This document shows positions 1 through 9,142 of a stretch of 64,000 nucleotides of DNA, one piece after another; positions within the stretch are counted from its first letter, which is position 1; every line of letters starts with the position of its first letter. Origin of the DNA: Shewanella sp. MBTL60-007 (GTDB lineage Bacteria > Pseudomonadota > Gammaproteobacteria > Enterobacterales > Shewanellaceae); contig NZ_BPET01000001.1 of assembly GCF_019654915.1 (NCBI RefSeq), positions 62,001 through 126,000 on the forward strand, given 5' to 3'. The position numbers were made by a program, and so were the translations under genes. The notes beneath the pieces are model-generated. The model had not been told where the DNA came from. It saw only the letters and a program-made list of their open reading frames with translations, and ran no database searches.

Positions 1-831
1 CTCACTCTGCATGCATCTCACGCCGAGAAGCTTGAACAGCAAGGACAGATCGCTCGAGTCGAGCGCCTCAACGCTCAGGTTGCACTGGAAAATGCCCGCG
101 TGAGTTATGGCAGTGCCAAGCGTCAGTCTGAGATGGCGATGATCGCCCTGTCGAGAATGTTGCATGAGCAGCAGGTCGATACCACCTCTCCAATGTTTAT
201 GTTGAATAAGGCTCCCTCGCTGCCGCAGTTGACTCAACTGACAATTAATCAGCATCCGGCGCTTAAATTACTGGCGGCGAAAGAGGCTCAGGCTCAGGGA
301 TTAGTGGATGTGGAGAAAGGTAGCTATCTACCGACGGTTTTCCTCTACGGTAATTACACCCTCTATGAAGATGACAGCCTGTTTGCGCAGATAGAGCCTG
401 ATTGGATGTTAGGGGTGGGGGTCAAAGTTCCATTACTGAGCCGAGACGGACGCAGTGGCAAGGTTGAAGCCGCTAAGAGCGCTCTGTTACAGGCGAGATA
501 CACCAAAGCGCAGACCCAACAGGATTTGAACTTATTGCTCGACCAGAGCTATCGCCAGTTGCTACAGGCGCAAGAGGAGGTGGTGTCGTTAAATACCTCC
601 ATGAGCCTAGCTGAAGAGAATAAACGCCTTAGGGATATCGCCTTTAAGCAGGGGTTATCGACTTCAATCGAAAAGGTGGATGCGGAGCTGAAGTTGAATG
701 CGGTAGCCACCCAACAGTTGGGGGCGCAATATCGTTATGTACAAGCCTATGCAAGATTGATGGCCATCAGTGGTCAATTAGATGAATTTATTGGTAGAAG
801 TATTAAGCAAGGGGAACCTAATGCGCACTAA
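1..831 (+). CDS. TolC-family outer membrane efflux protein, 5' end outside window
   Basis: The frame is open from base 1 and 276 residues are visible, so the N-terminus and signal peptide lie upstream of the window. The protein is rich in long amphipathic, Ala/Gln/Leu-heavy helices, with a short beta-like stretch near residues 106-122 (VFLYGNYTLYEDD) and a second strand region ending in VPLLSRDGRSG. This is the helix-strand-helix layout of the second half of a TolC/OEP protomer. It would form the outer membrane channel of the exporter encoded just downstream. The stop codon overlaps the start of the HlyD gene by 11 bp, which suggests coupled translation. Family call is good; the substrate is unknown. 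Confidence 0.85.
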   Translation, partial: LTLHASHAEKLEQQGQIARVERLNAQVALENARVSYGSAKRQSEMAMIALSRMLHEQQVDTTSPMFMLNKAPSLPQLTQLTINQHPALKLLAAKEAQAQGLVDVEKGSYLPTVFLYGNYTLYEDDSLFAQIEPDWMLGVGVKVPLLSRDGRSGKVEAAKSALLQARYTKAQTQQDLNLLLDQSYRQLLQAQEEVVSLNTSMSLAEENKRLRDIAFKQGLSTSIEKVDAELKLNAVATQQLGAQYRYVQAYARLMAISGQLDEFIGRSIKQGEPNAH

Positions 832-1792
832 CCGTATCTTGGCCGCAGTGGCCTTAATCGTATTAATTGGTGCGCTGGTATATGGGTTAATCCTTGCTTA
901 CACACCAAAGCCGCAGCTGCTACAGGGGCAGATTGAGGCCCGTGAATATAACGTCTCCTCTAAGGTGCCGGGTCGAGTCGAAGAGGTATTGGTTAGACGT
1001 GGTGACAAGGTTAGCGAGGGCGATCTACTGTATGCCATCTATAGCCCTGAACTGAAAGCCAAGTTGATGCAGGCTGAAGGCGGACGTGATGCAGCACTAG
1101 CGATGCAACAGGAAGCGGATAACGGTGCGCGTAAGCAGCAGGTTGCGGCTTCAAAAGAGCAGTGGCTTAAGGCACAAGCGGCAGCAAAGTTAGCTCGTAC
1201 CACCTTCGATCGGGTCGAAGTGCTGTTTAACGAGGGCGTGCTAGCCAGACAGAAGCGCGATGAGGCCTTTACTCAGTGGCAAGCGGCCAAGTATACCGAG
1301 CAAGCTGCACTGGCCATGTATCAGATGACAGATGAAGGTGCCCGTGTTGAGACTAAGGCTGCGGCAGCGGGTAATGCACGCATGGCGGAAGGTGCGGTAA
1401 ACGAGGTTTCTGCAATCCTCGCCGATAGCCAGATGCGCTCACCTAAAACAGGTGAGATAAGTGAGGTATTGCTGCAAGCGGGCGAGTTGGCTCCTAGTGG
1501 TTTCCCTGTAGTGAGCTTGATCGATATGAGTGATGCTTGGGCGGTGTTCCAAGTGCGCGAAGATCAGCTGAAGAAATTTAAGCAAGGTGATCTGCTTAAA
1601 CTCAAAATCCCTGCTCTAGATCGAGAAGTGGAGTTCACCGTGAGCCATATTAGCGTCATGGGTGACTTTGCCACGTGGCGAGCGACAGAGAGCGGTCATG
1701 ACTTCGATATGCGCACCTTCGAGGTAGAGCTACGTCCGAATGAGACAATCGCCGATCTAAGAGTCGGTATGTCGGTGCTATTCACCCTTTAA
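821..1792 (+). CDS. HlyD-family membrane fusion protein
   Basis: This periplasmic adaptor would link the inner membrane permeases to the TolC-like channel. The start chosen is the ATG at 821, preceded by AAGGGGAA; an in-frame ATG at 782 adds 13 unlikely residues inside the upstream gene. The 323-residue product has one N-terminal membrane anchor (about residues 6-26). A first lipoyl-like half follows (VSSKVPGRVEEVLVRRGDKV), then a long Ala/Gln-rich coiled-coil hairpin (about 75-200). The second half contains SPKTGEISEVLLQAGELAPSG, then a beta-barrel. It lies in the same operon as the ABC-2 type permeases that follow. Known family role: adaptor of tripartite export. Substrate unknown. Confidence 0.9.
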   Translation: MRTNRILAAVALIVLIGALVYGLILAYTPKPQLLQGQIEAREYNVSSKVPGRVEEVLVRRGDKVSEGDLLYAIYSPELKAKLMQAEGGRDAALAMQQEADNGARKQQVAASKEQWLKAQAAAKLARTTFDRVEVLFNEGVLARQKRDEAFTQWQAAKYTEQAALAMYQMTDEGARVETKAAAAGNARMAEGAVNEVSAILADSQMRSPKTGEISEVLLQAGELAPSGFPVVSLIDMSDAWAVFQVREDQLKKFKQGDLLKLKIPALDREVEFTVSHISVMGDFATWRATESGHDFDMRTFEVELRPNETIADLRVGMSVLFTL

Positions 1793-1822
1793 GGTGAGTC
1801 GTACAACTAAGAGGTTAAGGCT

Positions 1823-2986
1823 TTGATAAAGGTGCTCAAACGAGAGTTTACCGCCCTGCAAGATGACCCATGGCAGTTGGCGTTGATAAGCTATATCCCG
1901 CTACTGAGCATTATCGGCTTGTGGCTGCTGTTTAGTGCGGGTTTACCAAGGCAGCTCCCGGTTGCAGTGGTCGATCTGGATAACAGTCAAGTGAGCCGCT
2001 CTTTAGCAAGGCAGTTACAAGCCAATCCTGTGACTAAGCCCGTCAGTTATAGCGAACTTTCGAGTGCAGAAGCAGCAATGAAGCAAGGGGAAGTTTATGC
2101 CTTGCTCGTATTGCCATATGGCCTTAATCGCGATCTACTCACCTCAAAAACGCCGATTATTGATATCCGCTATAACAGCCAATTTCTGCTGGTGGGTAAG
2201 TTGTTATCTAGCCAGCTGCTTGCAACGATGGCCGATGGACTCAAACCGCTCGGTGAGCTGAAACTGCTCGCTGCCGGAGTGCCTGCAGAGCGGCTCGCAG
2301 TTAACTTAAGCCCTGTTAGTAGCCAAACTACGGCGCTGTTCAACCGTAATACTAACTATGTGGGCTTTTTGGTGCCGCCAGTGCTGATCGCGCTGCTGCA
2401 GTTGTTGGCCATGATGGTATTTGCCAACAGTCTTAATAGGGAGCTGCGCTGGAACACCACTAAGCAGTGGTATGAACTGGGCATATGGAAGGTGATTGCG
2501 GCTAAGGTGTTGTTCTATACGCCGCTAGTATTACTCCATGGCAGCTTTATTCTAGCGCTTATCTATCTGTTTCTTGATCTACCTATAGCAGGCAGTATCG
2601 CTGTGTTATTGCTTGCCCAAATCGTGATGTTACTTGCGGTTTGGTTGATAGTGCTTACCATCTTCTTCGCCCTTAAAGATAGCGCGAGAGTGATTAGCTT
2701 TTGCACCGCGATGTTTGCGCCGGCCTTTGCCTTTATGGGGGTGACCTTCCCTGTGCATGAGATGCCTATTGTGGCGCAATGGTGGCGAGTTATCATGCCA
2801 ACCAGTCACTATATCGAAACCCATATTGCGGTGGTCAGTTATGGCCAAGGCTTATTGGCTAGCTTGTCACAAATGAGTGGTTATTGGGGATTCCTGTTGC
2901 TGCTTATTCCAATTGCTCTGCTGGCTAAAAAAGGCTTGCCTGAGACTGAAGAGAGCGAGCTCAGCACGTTGGCAAAGGAGCAATAA
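1823..2986 (+). CDS. ABC-2 type transporter permease (first of a pair)
   Basis: This 387-residue inner membrane protein starts at a TTG preceded by AGAGG at a good distance. The layout is one N-terminal membrane segment (about 18-40), a roughly 140-residue extracytoplasmic domain beginning LPVAVVDLDNSQVSRSLARQ, and then five membrane helices to the C-terminus. That is the ABC-2 (YhiI/YhhJ/DrrB-like) permease plan. The next gene is a paralogue with the same plan, so the two probably heterodimerise. No ATP-binding subunit is encoded in the visible part of the operon, which is unusual for an ABC exporter. Family call is secure; transported compound unknown. Confidence 0.88.
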   Translation: MIKVLKREFTALQDDPWQLALISYIPLLSIIGLWLLFSAGLPRQLPVAVVDLDNSQVSRSLARQLQANPVTKPVSYSELSSAEAAMKQGEVYALLVLPYGLNRDLLTSKTPIIDIRYNSQFLLVGKLLSSQLLATMADGLKPLGELKLLAAGVPAERLAVNLSPVSSQTTALFNRNTNYVGFLVPPVLIALLQLLAMMVFANSLNRELRWNTTKQWYELGIWKVIAAKVLFYTPLVLLHGSFILALIYLFLDLPIAGSIAVLLLAQIVMLLAVWLIVLTIFFALKDSARVISFCTAMFAPAFAFMGVTFPVHEMPIVAQWWRVIMPTSHYIETHIAVVSYGQGLLASLSQMSGYWGFLLLLIPIALLAKKGLPETEESELSTLAKEQ

Positions 2987-2987
2987 C

Positions 2988-4124
2988 ATGAGCCTTTTAC
3001 AACTCATTTGGGCTGAAATAAAAGCGGTACTGGCGGATAAGACTATCGTAATCACTGTGTTCGGTGGCGTGCTGTTTTACTCGATCCTTTATCCGTTGCC
3101 ATACCTGAATCAGGTCCCCACCGAGCAGCAGGTAGTGGTGATCGATCATGATCACTCATCACTCAGCCGCCAGCTTATCCGCGATGCCAATGCCAGCCCT
3201 AAAATTGAGGTGATAGCTCAGCTAGGCTCCATCGATGAGGCTAAGAGATGGATTGAAACCGGACGGGCTCATGGCCTACTGGTGATCCCAGCGAACTTTA
3301 GACGTGATCTATTATTGGGTCGCGGCGTCACCTTAAGCTATGGCGGCGATGCCAGTTACTTCTTGATTTATTCAGCTGTTGTGGAAGGTCTTGTTTCTGC
3401 AGGCTTAGATATAGGTAAAGATGTTCAGCGTTTAGGGTTATTGGCTAAGGGCGATAACGCTACGGCGGTAGAGCAGAGCCTTAATGTGGTCAAACTCAAT
3501 AGTATTCCAGCGTTTAATCCAAGCTTAGGTTATACGCCCTATGTGGTACCTGGGTTATTTCTTTTGATATTGCACCAAACGTTGCTCATCGGCACCGGAA
3601 TTTTGGGGGCAAGCCAATGGAGAAAGCAAGGCTACTGGCAGCAGGTGAGTCCGTTTAAGTTGATCTGTGGTCGCATGGCTGCCTTTATGTTGATCTACGG
3701 ATTACTTAGCAGCTATTACGTGGGTTATTGCTACTATTGGTATGACGTTAGCCTACAGGCAACGTTAGCTCAGGTTTGGCTACTGATGTTGCCATTTTTG
3801 CTCGCTACCAGTGCTGCTGGCATCGCCTTTAGTAGTTTGTTTAGCCGCCGAGACCTACCGACTCAAGTACTGCTGCTGATCTCGATGCCTATTCTGTTTG
3901 TTTCTGGTTTCGTGTGGCCAACGGCATTGATCCCTGAGCCCGTAGTCGCCATTTCGCAAATCGTGCCAGCGGTTCCGGCCATTATGGCCATGTTGGAGCT
4001 AAATCAGATGGGCGCGCCGTGGCAGAGCATTATGCCCCAGTGGTTGCAATTATGGGCCATGGTGGTGGTTTACTTAGGCTTGGCGTATTGGGGCGTGACA
4101 AGGCGGCTCAAGCCAACTATTTAA
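2988..4124 (+). CDS. ABC-2 type transporter permease (second of a pair)
   Basis: Start placed at the ATG at 2988, seven bases after AAGGAG and one base after the previous stop. A longer in-frame version from 2877 lies inside the upstream gene and is rejected. The 378-residue product repeats the plan of its neighbour: an N-terminal helix, an extracytoplasmic domain beginning QVVVIDHDHSSLSRQLIRDA, and a C-terminal block of about five helices. The shared motif (VVxDxDxSxxSRxL) shows the two permeases are paralogues. It is the last gene of the export operon and is followed by a strong hairpin terminator. No nucleotide-binding domain is present. Confidence 0.88.
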   Translation: MSLLQLIWAEIKAVLADKTIVITVFGGVLFYSILYPLPYLNQVPTEQQVVVIDHDHSSLSRQLIRDANASPKIEVIAQLGSIDEAKRWIETGRAHGLLVIPANFRRDLLLGRGVTLSYGGDASYFLIYSAVVEGLVSAGLDIGKDVQRLGLLAKGDNATAVEQSLNVVKLNSIPAFNPSLGYTPYVVPGLFLLILHQTLLIGTGILGASQWRKQGYWQQVSPFKLICGRMAAFMLIYGLLSSYYVGYCYYWYDVSLQATLAQVWLLMLPFLLATSAAGIAFSSLFSRRDLPTQVLLLISMPILFVSGFVWPTALIPEPVVAISQIVPAVPAIMAMLELNQMGAPWQSIMPQWLQLWAMVVVYLGLAYWGVTRRLKPTI

Positions 4125-4146
4125 GTGAGATGAACTCATGATAAAT

Positions 4147-4184
4147 AAAAGGCCCGCTGTAACCTAAGTTATAGCGGGCCTTTT
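4147..4184. terminator. bidirectional rho-independent terminator
   Basis: The arms AAAAGGCCCGCT (4147-4158) and AGCGGGCCTTTT (4173-4184) are perfect complements, and the pairing extends inward to a CTAA loop. It sits between the convergent export operon and the lipoprotein gene, with A-rich and T-rich flanks that suit both directions. Confidence 0.88.
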
Positions 4185-4203
4185 GTTACCTGAAGCCGCA
4201 GCT

Positions 4204-6762
4204 TTAGGTTCCGCTAAGCTCTACGATGAATGATATGCCTGACTTAACCGCTTTTGGTGTCTCAACCTTGAGTGAAACTGTGCTGCTCTTGGCTGGTTCA
4301 CCAACGCTTGTTGGATCAATATCATTGGTTAATACAAAACTGGTGTAACTGCCGCCTTCGTGCGTAAGGTTTTGTACTTCATAGTTATCGGCGTCTAGCT
4401 CACCTTTAGTCGCCGTTGTCGTTAGCGTGGTCCCTGCTGGCATGATCTGGTTGGCACTATCGAAGAACTGAATACCAAAGGTCATTGACTCTCCGGGAGC
4501 GATAGTAACTACGTCCATAGATTGCTTGCCATTTTCGTAAATAGTTCTATTACCTTGAGTGACTTTAAAGTGAGCTTCTGAGCCTGACATAGTCATGACT
4601 AGAGCCTTCCGGATATAGGTCTTGTTAGCTTGGTCTTGTCCGCATAGTCCATTTGCTAAATCTGATGTTTGACACTGAGGACCGTTAAATAGTCCATCTG
4701 CAACAGAGTACGTTGGATTAGAGGCTGTATTGAAGTACGGCTCGCCCGATGTGTGAGTACCTGATTCATCATCATCACGGAATGCATCACCCAAGTCGAC
4801 AAAACCTTCTGAGTGGTATGTTTCGATATCCATGCCGTTACCTGAGCAGACTTTAGCTTTACCATCTGAATCCAAACAAGCTTCGATAATTTTGCCTCCG
4901 TCATCGAGCGGAACAGGTTCGATGACATTATCATCAAACACATTATTACCGTTGGTATCGAAGAAGGTTTCATGGCCTAAGGCATAAGCCAGTACCGTGA
5001 TGCGATGGTCGGGTACACGTGGATCGGCAGAGGTCCACTCTACGCTACAGTTGCCGTTAATCGTGACGCAGCTTGGTTCAATCTGGCCGCCTTCTGCCGT
5101 AAAGTTAATCGTAGTGTCATCGGGGGCCGGGTTACCAAAGCTATCTGAGGCATAAGCGGTAATCGTTACTTTTTCACCATTGTGTTTTGCTGCTTCTGGG
5201 TTAAACAAGCTGCTTGATAAGCTAAAGCCCAACTGCTGGGGCAAACCTGTGTTAATAGTGAGTTGCTCGGATTGAGTTGTAACCGACTCATCGTTAGCCG
5301 TTGCGGTTGCGACTACGCGCACTGGGGTAGGCATGGTGCCTGATAATACCGTAGCGCTCACAAGACCCGCCGAGTTACTGGTGTTGCTAATCGTCGTCTT
5401 ACCATTGGCGAAGCTAATGCCGCCAACACTGGTATCTAGTGAGAACTCTACCGCTTGCTGAGCGATAGCCTGACCATTGGCATCAGATACCTTAAAGGTG
5501 ATCAGCGATGACTCACTAGAACCTGTGCCGCCAGCGCCTTTAATACGAATCGATGTCGGCTCGGCAGAGACAAAACTCAGGTTTGCTAAGGTTTGGCTCG
5601 CCAGTGAAAAGTCGAGTGTGGCAGACAGAGTTTGGTTACCGGCAACAACCGATGCGATGATCTGATCATCACGCTCACTGTTGCCGCTACAGTTGGTGTT
5701 TTGAAAGGTTGAGCTCGCCGTACCTGATAAGGTGGTAACGGGGGAGTCGATGCTGGCATCACTGCTTGAAACACAGCTAGAGCTGAAGTTAACGCTGGTT
5801 GGGGTTTGTAGTCTTGTATAGCTACCGTCATCATTTTTAGTAGCCAAGTCGGCAGTTACGCCGAATGTGCCGCCTGCGCTGACAATATATTTACCAGCCT
5901 CTAAAGGCAGTGTGGTCGCCAATTCATTCTCTGTAAAAGTGCTGCCGTCTGCTGAGAAGTGACCGATAACGAAAATTCCCTCGTCACTTACGGCGTCTTT
6001 TGCTAGCACTTCATAGAGGCCTGAACTCTGATACGTCTTGCCGTCATCTTCTAAGATGACAGAGAAGTTAGCCGCGCCAAGCTCGTTTTCACTTGGTGTA
6101 TAGCTGACCTGAGCAATACCATTGTCTTTAGTGAGAGCTGAAGCTGGATTGAGATTGGCGCTACCAGCAGTAAAGCTGGCCATCTTACCCGCTACGCCTT
6201 GGCCCTGTTCATCTAAAAATTGAGCTTGCAACTGTACGGTTTCACCGGCTTTAAATTGAGTCACAACGGCAGTGCCGTTAATGATGGCGCTATTTAAAGT
6301 GAACTTAGGTTCCGATGGAGATGTTGCAGAAGTGAATTCAAAGTTTCGGCTAGCATCAGCACTGTTATCGCCTTCGATGAAGCTGGCGTTTAAGGTTCCT
6401 GCTCCTTCGGTTGCGGAAGCGTTACTCACTATCACCTCGGCTTTACCGTTTGAGTTGGTAAGCTTAGTCGAGACTGAAAGCTGGCCAAAACTTGTGGAGA
6501 ATGAGATCAGTTGGCCGCTGCGGTCGCTATTACCTTGCTTTAAATGGGCGACGGCGCAAAAACTGCCATTGGCTGCAAAGCTGAGCGAATCTGTTGGCTC
6601 GGCACAAACGCCATTTTCGACGGTTTTATAGCTTAATGAGAGGCTGTAACTACCGCCGTTGTCGGTATCGCTATTGTCATCCGATGCGCCGTTACAGCCA
6701 CCAAGTAGAGAAAGACAGAATAAAGATAGGGGAAGGGTAGCCAGTTTTGAGGGGAGGCGCAT
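4204..6762 (-). CDS. large Ig-like-domain surface lipoprotein
   Basis: This 852-residue protein starts at the ATG at 6762, eight bases after AAGGA; an ATG two codons earlier is only two bases from that site. A lipoprotein signal ends in the lipobox LLGGC, followed by a Ser/Asp/Asn-rich linker. The rest is Thr/Ser/Asn-rich beta sequence with several bacterial Ig-like (Big_1-type) modules, marked by recurring phrases such as NGIAQVSYTP and NSAGLVSATV. A central insert (about residues 590-700) holds cysteine pairs and two acidic, calcium-loop-like stretches (DTNGNNVFDD and a DDDESG segment). Probably an envelope-anchored or surface-exposed structural or adhesive protein. Exact function unknown. 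It is monocistronic. Confidence 0.8.
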   Translation of the reverse strand: MRLPSKLATLPLSLFCLSLLGGCNGASDDNSDTDNGGSYSLSLSYKTVENGVCAEPTDSLSFAANGSFCAVAHLKQGNSDRSGQLISFSTSFGQLSVSTKLTNSNGKAEVIVSNASATEGAGTLNASFIEGDNSADASRNFEFTSATSPSEPKFTLNSAIINGTAVVTQFKAGETVQLQAQFLDEQGQGVAGKMASFTAGSANLNPASALTKDNGIAQVSYTPSENELGAANFSVILEDDGKTYQSSGLYEVLAKDAVSDEGIFVIGHFSADGSTFTENELATTLPLEAGKYIVSAGGTFGVTADLATKNDDGSYTRLQTPTSVNFSSSCVSSSDASIDSPVTTLSGTASSTFQNTNCSGNSERDDQIIASVVAGNQTLSATLDFSLASQTLANLSFVSAEPTSIRIKGAGGTGSSESSLITFKVSDANGQAIAQQAVEFSLDTSVGGISFANGKTTISNTSNSAGLVSATVLSGTMPTPVRVVATATANDESVTTQSEQLTINTGLPQQLGFSLSSSLFNPEAAKHNGEKVTITAYASDSFGNPAPDDTTINFTAEGGQIEPSCVTINGNCSVEWTSADPRVPDHRITVLAYALGHETFFDTNGNNVFDDNVIEPVPLDDGGKIIEACLDSDGKAKVCSGNGMDIETYHSEGFVDLGDAFRDDDESGTHTSGEPYFNTASNPTYSVADGLFNGPQCQTSDLANGLCGQDQANKTYIRKALVMTMSGSEAHFKVTQGNRTIYENGKQSMDVVTIAPGESMTFGIQFFDSANQIMPAGTTLTTTATKGELDADNYEVQNLTHEGGSYTSFVLTNDIDPTSVGEPAKSSTVSLKVETPKAVKSGISFIVELSGT

Positions 6763-6854
6763 TTGCATATTCCTTAGTGCTACAAATTTTTACTGAGATA
6801 AGACCGTTCGGTATAAGCTGGGACCTTCAGTAAAAGCCTAAGAAATAGACCCAT

Positions 6855-6892
6855 AAAAAAGCTCCCTAAGTATGGTTAATACTAAGGGAGCT
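6855..6892 (-). terminator. terminator after darP
   Basis: GCTCCCTAAGTAT and ATACTAAGGGAGC pair with one mismatch. On the minus strand the hairpin is followed by TTTTTT (plus-strand A run 6855-6860), just after the darP stop at 6934. Confidence 0.85.
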
Positions 6893-6933
6893 ATTGTGTA
6901 GCTATATAGTGATGATGTCTATATATGTAACGA

Positions 6934-7476
6934 TTAATCTTTGATCTCGTTACGTAAATATTTAGCAAATTCTTTTGCAGTCTTAGACGCAGCGATATCA
7001 GGGTTCTTCGTTAGCTCTTTTTTAGTCTGACGAATAAACTGGCGTAGTTTCTGACGATCGAACTCAGGGTGTTGCTCGATTAGCGCCTGAACCGCTGTAT
7101 CACCTTCGGCTAGCAGTTGATCGCGAGTCTTATCAGCGACGTTAGTTTTAGCACTCTCGTTACTGTTTTGGTTTAAGACATTCTTTAAGGCGACCTCTAA
7201 CTCTTCGAGATCGACATAACGCATTAACTTGCCAATATATTGGATATGGCGACGATATGCTTCGGTATTGATCTTGATTGTTTTGGCTTTCAAGATGTTA
7301 TCGTAAAGCGTTTCATCGAGTGCTAGCTTTTGCACTTGGCTTTTACTTAATGCGACTAACTTTTTACCATATTCCTGATAGATAGCGATCTCGCGTTTAA
7401 CGTCCGCTCTACTTTCGTAGTTATCATCTTGGTCATAGGGCTGGTGGAAGTGTTCTGAGTCACCGACAATCTTCAT
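6934..7476 (-). CDS. darP: ribosome biogenesis factor DarP/YjgA (DUF615)
   Basis: The 180-residue protein matches the YjgA/DUF615 family in length and layout. It has an acidic N-terminus, a conserved stretch around KSQVQKLALDETLYDNILKA, the hallmark RRHIQYIGKLMR, and a Lys-rich C-terminus ending in the KTAKEFAKYLRNEI region. The family, recently named DarP, binds late 50S precursors and helps peptidyl-transferase centre maturation. It is divergent from a tiny membrane ORF and pmbA; the darP/pmbA neighbourhood is common in gammaproteobacteria. A terminator follows directly. Confidence 0.93.
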   Translation of the reverse strand: MKIVGDSEHFHQPYDQDDNYESRADVKREIAIYQEYGKKLVALSKSQVQKLALDETLYDNILKAKTIKINTEAYRRHIQYIGKLMRYVDLEELEVALKNVLNQNSNESAKTNVADKTRDQLLAEGDTAVQALIEQHPEFDRQKLRQFIRQTKKELTKNPDIAASKTAKEFAKYLRNEIKD

Positions 7477-7572
7477 ATCTAAAAATCTCTTACAAATTCT
7501 GAGCTAATAATAACATCTATACTCGCTTATTTCCTTTCCTATTTTAATTCTAGCCTAGGCTAAAGAGGCGAT

Positions 7573-7671
7573 ATGTTTAGCTATTTCATCACGATTGTGG
7601 CTGTTATGACGGGATTATTTAATGTGATTGGCATTTGGGTTTGTTATGCTATCGCCATTGCCGATAAATAA
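7573..7671 (+). CDS. 32-residue predicted membrane protein
   Basis: A short ORF starts at ATG 7573, a few bases after AGAGGCG (a plausible ribosome binding site). It encodes 32 residues starting MFSYFITIVAVM and ending AIAIADK. About 25 are hydrophobic, forming one membrane helix with a tiny polar C-terminus. It lies between divergent darP and pmbA, ending 11 bp before the pmbA start, so it could be the first gene of a pmbA operon. I do not recognise the family. The hydrophobic composition, ribosome site and tight spacing make it a reasonable candidate, but conservation is untested. Confidence 0.5.
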   Translation: MFSYFITIVAVMTGLFNVIGIWVCYAIAIADK

Positions 7672-7682
7672 AGAGTAGAGCT

Positions 7683-9023
7683 GTGTCTTCACCTAGCATT
7701 GATATTGAATTGGATTCCTTGAAAGATGCCGTTTCTATGGCACTGGAATATGCAAAAACATTAGGCACTTCTGGTGCAGAGGTTGCGATTAGTAAGCAGC
7801 AGGGACTATCTGTTTCGACTCGAATGAAAGAGGTCGAAACTGTTGAGTTTAATAAAGATGGTGCACTAGGCATTACGGTTTTTAGAGATGGCTGTAAGGG
7901 GAGTTCATCCACTTCTGACTTGAGTAAGGCGGCGATTCAACAAGCGGTAAAAGCGGCCGATGATATTGCGCGCTTCACCTCTGCCGATCCGTATAATGGT
8001 TTGGCTGAAAAGTCTTTGATGGCGACAGAGTTCCCGGATCTTGACTTGTATCACCCACAAGAGATCTCGCCTCAAGAGTTAACCCATTTAGCGGTTTTGG
8101 CTGAAGAGGCCGCCTTAGATACCGATAAACGAGTGCAAACTTCTGACGGTGCCAGTGCTAACGCCCACTCTAGCGTTAAGGTATACGGGAATAGCCATGG
8201 CTTCCTCAATGGTTTTTGTAGCTCACGTTACAGCTTGAGTTGTGTCGCCATTGGTGAACAAGATGGTGGTATGCAACGTGACTACGATTACACGGTTGCA
8301 CGTAAATTTAGCGACATGCTTGATCCTGAGCTGATTGGTAAGAGAGCGGCAGAAAAAACCGCGGGTCGATTAGGCGGACGTAAAATTGCTACGACTCAAC
8401 TCCCTGTACTGTTTTCACCAGAGATCGCTACAGGCCTGATAGGTCACCTAGTTGGTGCGATTAGCGGCGGTAGCCTATATCGTAAGTCGAGTTTTCTGCT
8501 CGATGCCATCGACACCCAAGTCTTCCCTGACTGGTTTAGCATTCATGAAGATCCGTTATTAAAAGGCGCGCTGGCAAGTTCTGCTTACGACAGCGAAGGT
8601 GTTGCCACTAAGGCCAGAGACATTATCGATAATGGTCGTCTTGCGACGTATCTATTAACCAGTTATTCGGCGCGCAAGCTGGGCTTGACCAATACGGGGC
8701 ATGCTGGTGGGATCTATAACTGGACCCTGTCCACGACCGGGCAGACCTTCGACCAGCTGGTGAAAGAGATGGGCACTGGCCTGATTGTCACCGAAGTGAT
8801 GGGGCAGGGGGTGAATACGGTAACCGGTGATTACTCTCGCGGTGCGGCTGGATTCTACGTTGAAAATGGCGTAATTATGTACCCTGTCGAAGAGATCACT
8901 ATCGCGGGTAACCTAAAAGATATGTATAAGAATATCGTCGGGGTTGCGAAAGACAGAGATCTACGTTCATCGATCCGCACAGGCGGGATCTTAATGGATA
9001 AGATGAAGATCGCGGGTAACTAA
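7683..9023 (+). CDS. pmbA: metalloprotease-family protein PmbA/TldE
   Basis: The 446-residue product starts at a GTG after AGAGTAGAG. It matches the TldD/PmbA family along its whole length: N-terminal EYAKTLGTSGAEVAISKQQG, central SDGASANAHSSVKVYGNSHG, the Gly-rich ISGGSLYRKSSFLLD, and C-terminal TVTGDYSRGAAGFYVENG. In the TldD/TldE complex TldD carries the zinc HExxxH site. PmbA/TldE lacks it, and I see none here. The pair processes modified peptides (microcin B17, CcdA) and other substrates in the cytoplasm. tldD is not in the window. A clear terminator follows. Confidence 0.95.
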   Translation: MSSPSIDIELDSLKDAVSMALEYAKTLGTSGAEVAISKQQGLSVSTRMKEVETVEFNKDGALGITVFRDGCKGSSSTSDLSKAAIQQAVKAADDIARFTSADPYNGLAEKSLMATEFPDLDLYHPQEISPQELTHLAVLAEEAALDTDKRVQTSDGASANAHSSVKVYGNSHGFLNGFCSSRYSLSCVAIGEQDGGMQRDYDYTVARKFSDMLDPELIGKRAAEKTAGRLGGRKIATTQLPVLFSPEIATGLIGHLVGAISGGSLYRKSSFLLDAIDTQVFPDWFSIHEDPLLKGALASSAYDSEGVATKARDIIDNGRLATYLLTSYSARKLGLTNTGHAGGIYNWTLSTTGQTFDQLVKEMGTGLIVTEVMGQGVNTVTGDYSRGAAGFYVENGVIMYPVEEITIAGNLKDMYKNIVGVAKDRDLRSSIRTGGILMDKMKIAGN

Positions 9024-9066
9024 GAACCCGTGAGTCTAAGGTTAACTTAGACGATTCGAGTACTAG

Positions 9067-9092
9067 AAGGCTTCCCTTGGGAAGCCTTTTTT
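9067..9092 (+). terminator. terminator after pmbA
   Basis: AAGGCTTCCC and GGGAAGCCTT form a tight hairpin followed by a T run, 44 bp after the pmbA stop. Confidence 0.88.
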
Positions 9093-9142
9093 ATTGCATC
9101 TTGGTTAACACCTGTCATAGCTCGTTGCGGATTAGAGCTTAA

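Noticed and set aside
2877..2987. N-terminal extension of the second ABC-2 permease
   Set aside because: It lies inside the upstream gene. The ATG at 2988 has an ideal ribosome site.
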